A stretch of DNA of 64,000 nucleotides from Collinsella sp. zg1085. Its GTDB lineage: Bacteria; Actinomycetota; Coriobacteriia; Coriobacteriales; Coriobacteriaceae. The stretch spans positions 868,001 to 932,000 of the forward strand of contig NZ_CP076545.1 in assembly GCF_018889955.1 (NCBI RefSeq), in the 5' to 3' direction. The notes under the pieces were generated by a model, which was given only the letters and a program-made list of their open reading frames with translations, did not search any database and had not been told where the DNA came from. How positions within the stretch are numbered: position 1 is the first letter of the stretch; the number at the start of each line of letters is the position of its first letter. The position numbers and the translations under genes are program-made. Shown here in pieces: positions 62,677 through 64,000 of the stretch.

Positions 62677-64000
62677 TTATGCGTAGTTAATTTCCATAAT
62701 CTCTCGTATGCCTAAGATATAAATCTTGAGAGACTTCTTGAGCAACTCCTCAGATACTCCCTCATCATCGCCGTGCATAGGACCTACCCAATCAGGGTCT
62801 TTAATCCAAGGCATCTCCGGGCCAAAGGCTGCAGCATTCTTAAACTCACGCGCATAGGTACCTCCACCAATGGTAAAAGGCTTGCGGTCATCGCCGGTTA
62901 CTTCATTGTAGACGCGAATGAGACGTTGAATCTCCTCGCCTGATGGATCGATGTAGAACGGCTCCGTATCATTATCGGTTTCATAGCTTGCACCAAATCG
63001 CTTGGCAGCAAGGGAGAGCTGCTCTTCAAATTGAGCGCGTGAGAAAGTTGTAGGATAGCGTGAGTCAACCGACTGATGCAGGCGTCCATCTTCTAGCCAT
63101 GCCATGCCACCAATAATAGTGAGCTTACCAAAGAGTTCGTCCTCTGCTGCAACGCCAACACCAGCACCCGTATAGTCATCGATAAGCGTTTTTTGTAGCG
63201 TTAAGAATTGCTCCTCACCAGCGGAGACAAGGTGATTTGTTAGGAGATAATCTACCAGCATGCCAATAGCATTTTTTGTGCCAGCCGGTTGACTAGCATG
63301 TCCACCACGTCCCTTAGCTGCAATGCGAACATGCCCTGGTGCTTCCTGAGAAATAGTTAGACCCTCAGCAGCAGGCAACTTTTCTACTTCACCAGAGATG
63401 ATGATATGCGCATCGGTGGGAATTGCATTGAAAGCCTCGCCTGCATGCCACTCAATAATTTTGCCATCAACAATAGGGCCTGACGTAAAGACACCTTGAT
63501 AAATCCCCTTTTCACCATAACACACAGGAAACTCAGCGTCAGGGGTAAAGAGAAATGTTGGCTGGTCAAAATGCTCAAGATAATACTCAACATCTTTGAG
63601 TGAGGTTTCCTCGTTGGTACCAATAATCATACGCATGGTATAGGGAAACCTCACACCCTGTTCATGCCAAAAACGCATGGCATATAGACCAACAACAAAG
63701 GGACCTTTATCGTCAAGCGTTCCGCGCCCCATAAGATAGCCCTCACGGCGCGTCATAACATGCGGATCTTGAGTCCAACCAGGGCCGCAGGGTACGGTAT
63801 CAAGATGTGCAATTTGACAGATGGTCTTCGTTGGGTCTGCTCCTGGATAATCGGCAATACCGACATAACCTTCATGGTTTTCGGCATGCATGCCAAGGCG
63901 CTTGCATAGGTCTAATCCAGCATCAAGAGCCTTGCGAGGACCCGGTCCAAAGGGCATACCAGGGCCTGCATGCTCTAAATCCTCTTGGCTTGCAATACCA
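62677..64000 (-). CDS. M20 family metallopeptidase, PepV/Sapep-like dipeptidase (5' end cut by window)
   Basis: Zinc dipeptidase for peptide use. The frame stays open through base 64000 (upstream residues read IASQEDLEHAGPG), so the first ATG at 63957 is internal and the N-terminus is missing. M20 metal-site segments are present: HLDTVPCGPGW, GRGTLDDKGP with the bridging Asp, NEETSLKDVEYY with the catalytic Glu, and PDAEFPVCYGEKG. A dimerisation-like insert and the closing GGGTYAREF with MPWIKDPDWVGPMHG follow. About 440 residues are visible. The exact peptide specificity cannot be read. Confidence 0.88.
   Translation of the reverse strand, partial: GIASQEDLEHAGPGMPFGPGPRKALDAGLDLCKRLGMHAENHEGYVGIADYPGADPTKTICQIAHLDTVPCGPGWTQDPHVMTRREGYLMGRGTLDDKGPFVVGLYAMRFWHEQGVRFPYTMRMIIGTNEETSLKDVEYYLEHFDQPTFLFTPDAEFPVCYGEKGIYQGVFTSGPIVDGKIIEWHAGEAFNAIPTDAHIIISGEVEKLPAAEGLTISQEAPGHVRIAAKGRGGHASQPAGTKNAIGMLVDYLLTNHLVSAGEEQFLTLQKTLIDDYTGAGVGVAAEDELFGKLTIIGGMAWLEDGRLHQSVDSRYPTTFSRAQFEEQLSLAAKRFGASYETDNDTEPFYIDPSGEEIQRLIRVYNEVTGDDRKPFTIGGGTYAREFKNAAAFGPEMPWIKDPDWVGPMHGDDEGVSEELLKKSLKIYILGIREIMEINYA

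Noticed and set aside
1-64000. CRISPR arrays, insertion sequences, prophage or defence genes
   Set aside because: No regular repeats, transposases, integrases or restriction genes were seen anywhere in the window.

Overview
The window is a dense, almost entirely protein-coding stretch of a bacterial chromosome of moderate GC content. It contains no mobile elements, CRISPR arrays or rRNA. The gene set points to an actinobacterium of the class Coriobacteriia (Atopobium/Lancefieldella or Cryptobacterium-like; the genus is a guess). An actinobacterial integration host factor (mihF) sits next to gmk. There is a PyrR-led pyr operon with the PyrK/PyrD type 1B pair, a Firmicute-like rny / spoVS / miaB block, and the lexA / LysM gene / nrdR order known from actinobacteria. 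Nearly all genes to 55 kb are on the + strand; the last 9 kb are mixed.

Layout. 0-9.3 kb: 3' part of infB, then rbfA, an nrnA-like DHH phosphoesterase, truB, ribF, dnaG and rpoD, closed by a terminator. 9.3-15.1 kb: tRNA-Asn on the - strand, then a leader with an attenuator-like hairpin and pyrR-pyrB-pyrC-pyrK-pyrD-pyrF. 15.2-17.7 kb: mihF, gmk, rpoZ, thiI. 17.9-22 kb: comEA-comEC (DNA uptake) and holA. 22-26.8 kb: rpsT (-), lepA, dusB, hemW. 27-34.3 kb: two dnaJ genes (one apparently membrane-anchored), mtaB, phoH, ybeY, an undecaprenol/diacylglycerol kinase, era and recO. 34.5-39.1 kb: rpsO, pnp, RNase J. 39.1-46.2 kb: ftsK, a RodZ-like protein, yajQ, rimO, pgsA and a stand-alone pncC. 46.4-55.1 kb: recA, recX, rny, an unrecognised MutL-like GHKL ATPase, spoVS, miaB, miaA, hflX. 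55.1-64 kb: lexA with a downstream membrane acyltransferase-like gene (-), a LysM protein, nrdR, dut, an MGDG-synthase-like glycosyltransferase (-), trxB, degV (-), a DUF1836 protein, and an M20 peptidase (-) cut by the window end.

How the genes work together. Translation and tRNA modification dominate (infB, rbfA, truB, dusB, three methylthiotransferases, miaA, thiI, lepA, era, ybeY, hflX). RNA turnover is well represented (pnp, rnj, rny, nrnA, ybeY), and pnp, rnj and rny each have hairpins in their leaders. An SOS circuit can be read from the DNA. A perfect CGAAC-N4-GTTCG box lies inside the recA promoter. Three evenly spaced boxes lie between divergent lexA and the LysM gene, one of them inside the LysM promoter. 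This makes the LysM protein a likely SOS division suppressor.

The most interesting items are the GHKL ATPase between rny and spoVS, the membrane-tethered DnaJ, the inverted repeat covering the comEA ribosome binding site, the lexA-acyltransferase pairing, and the probable leaderless lepA. All calls rest on reading the sequence and family knowledge; no searches were run.
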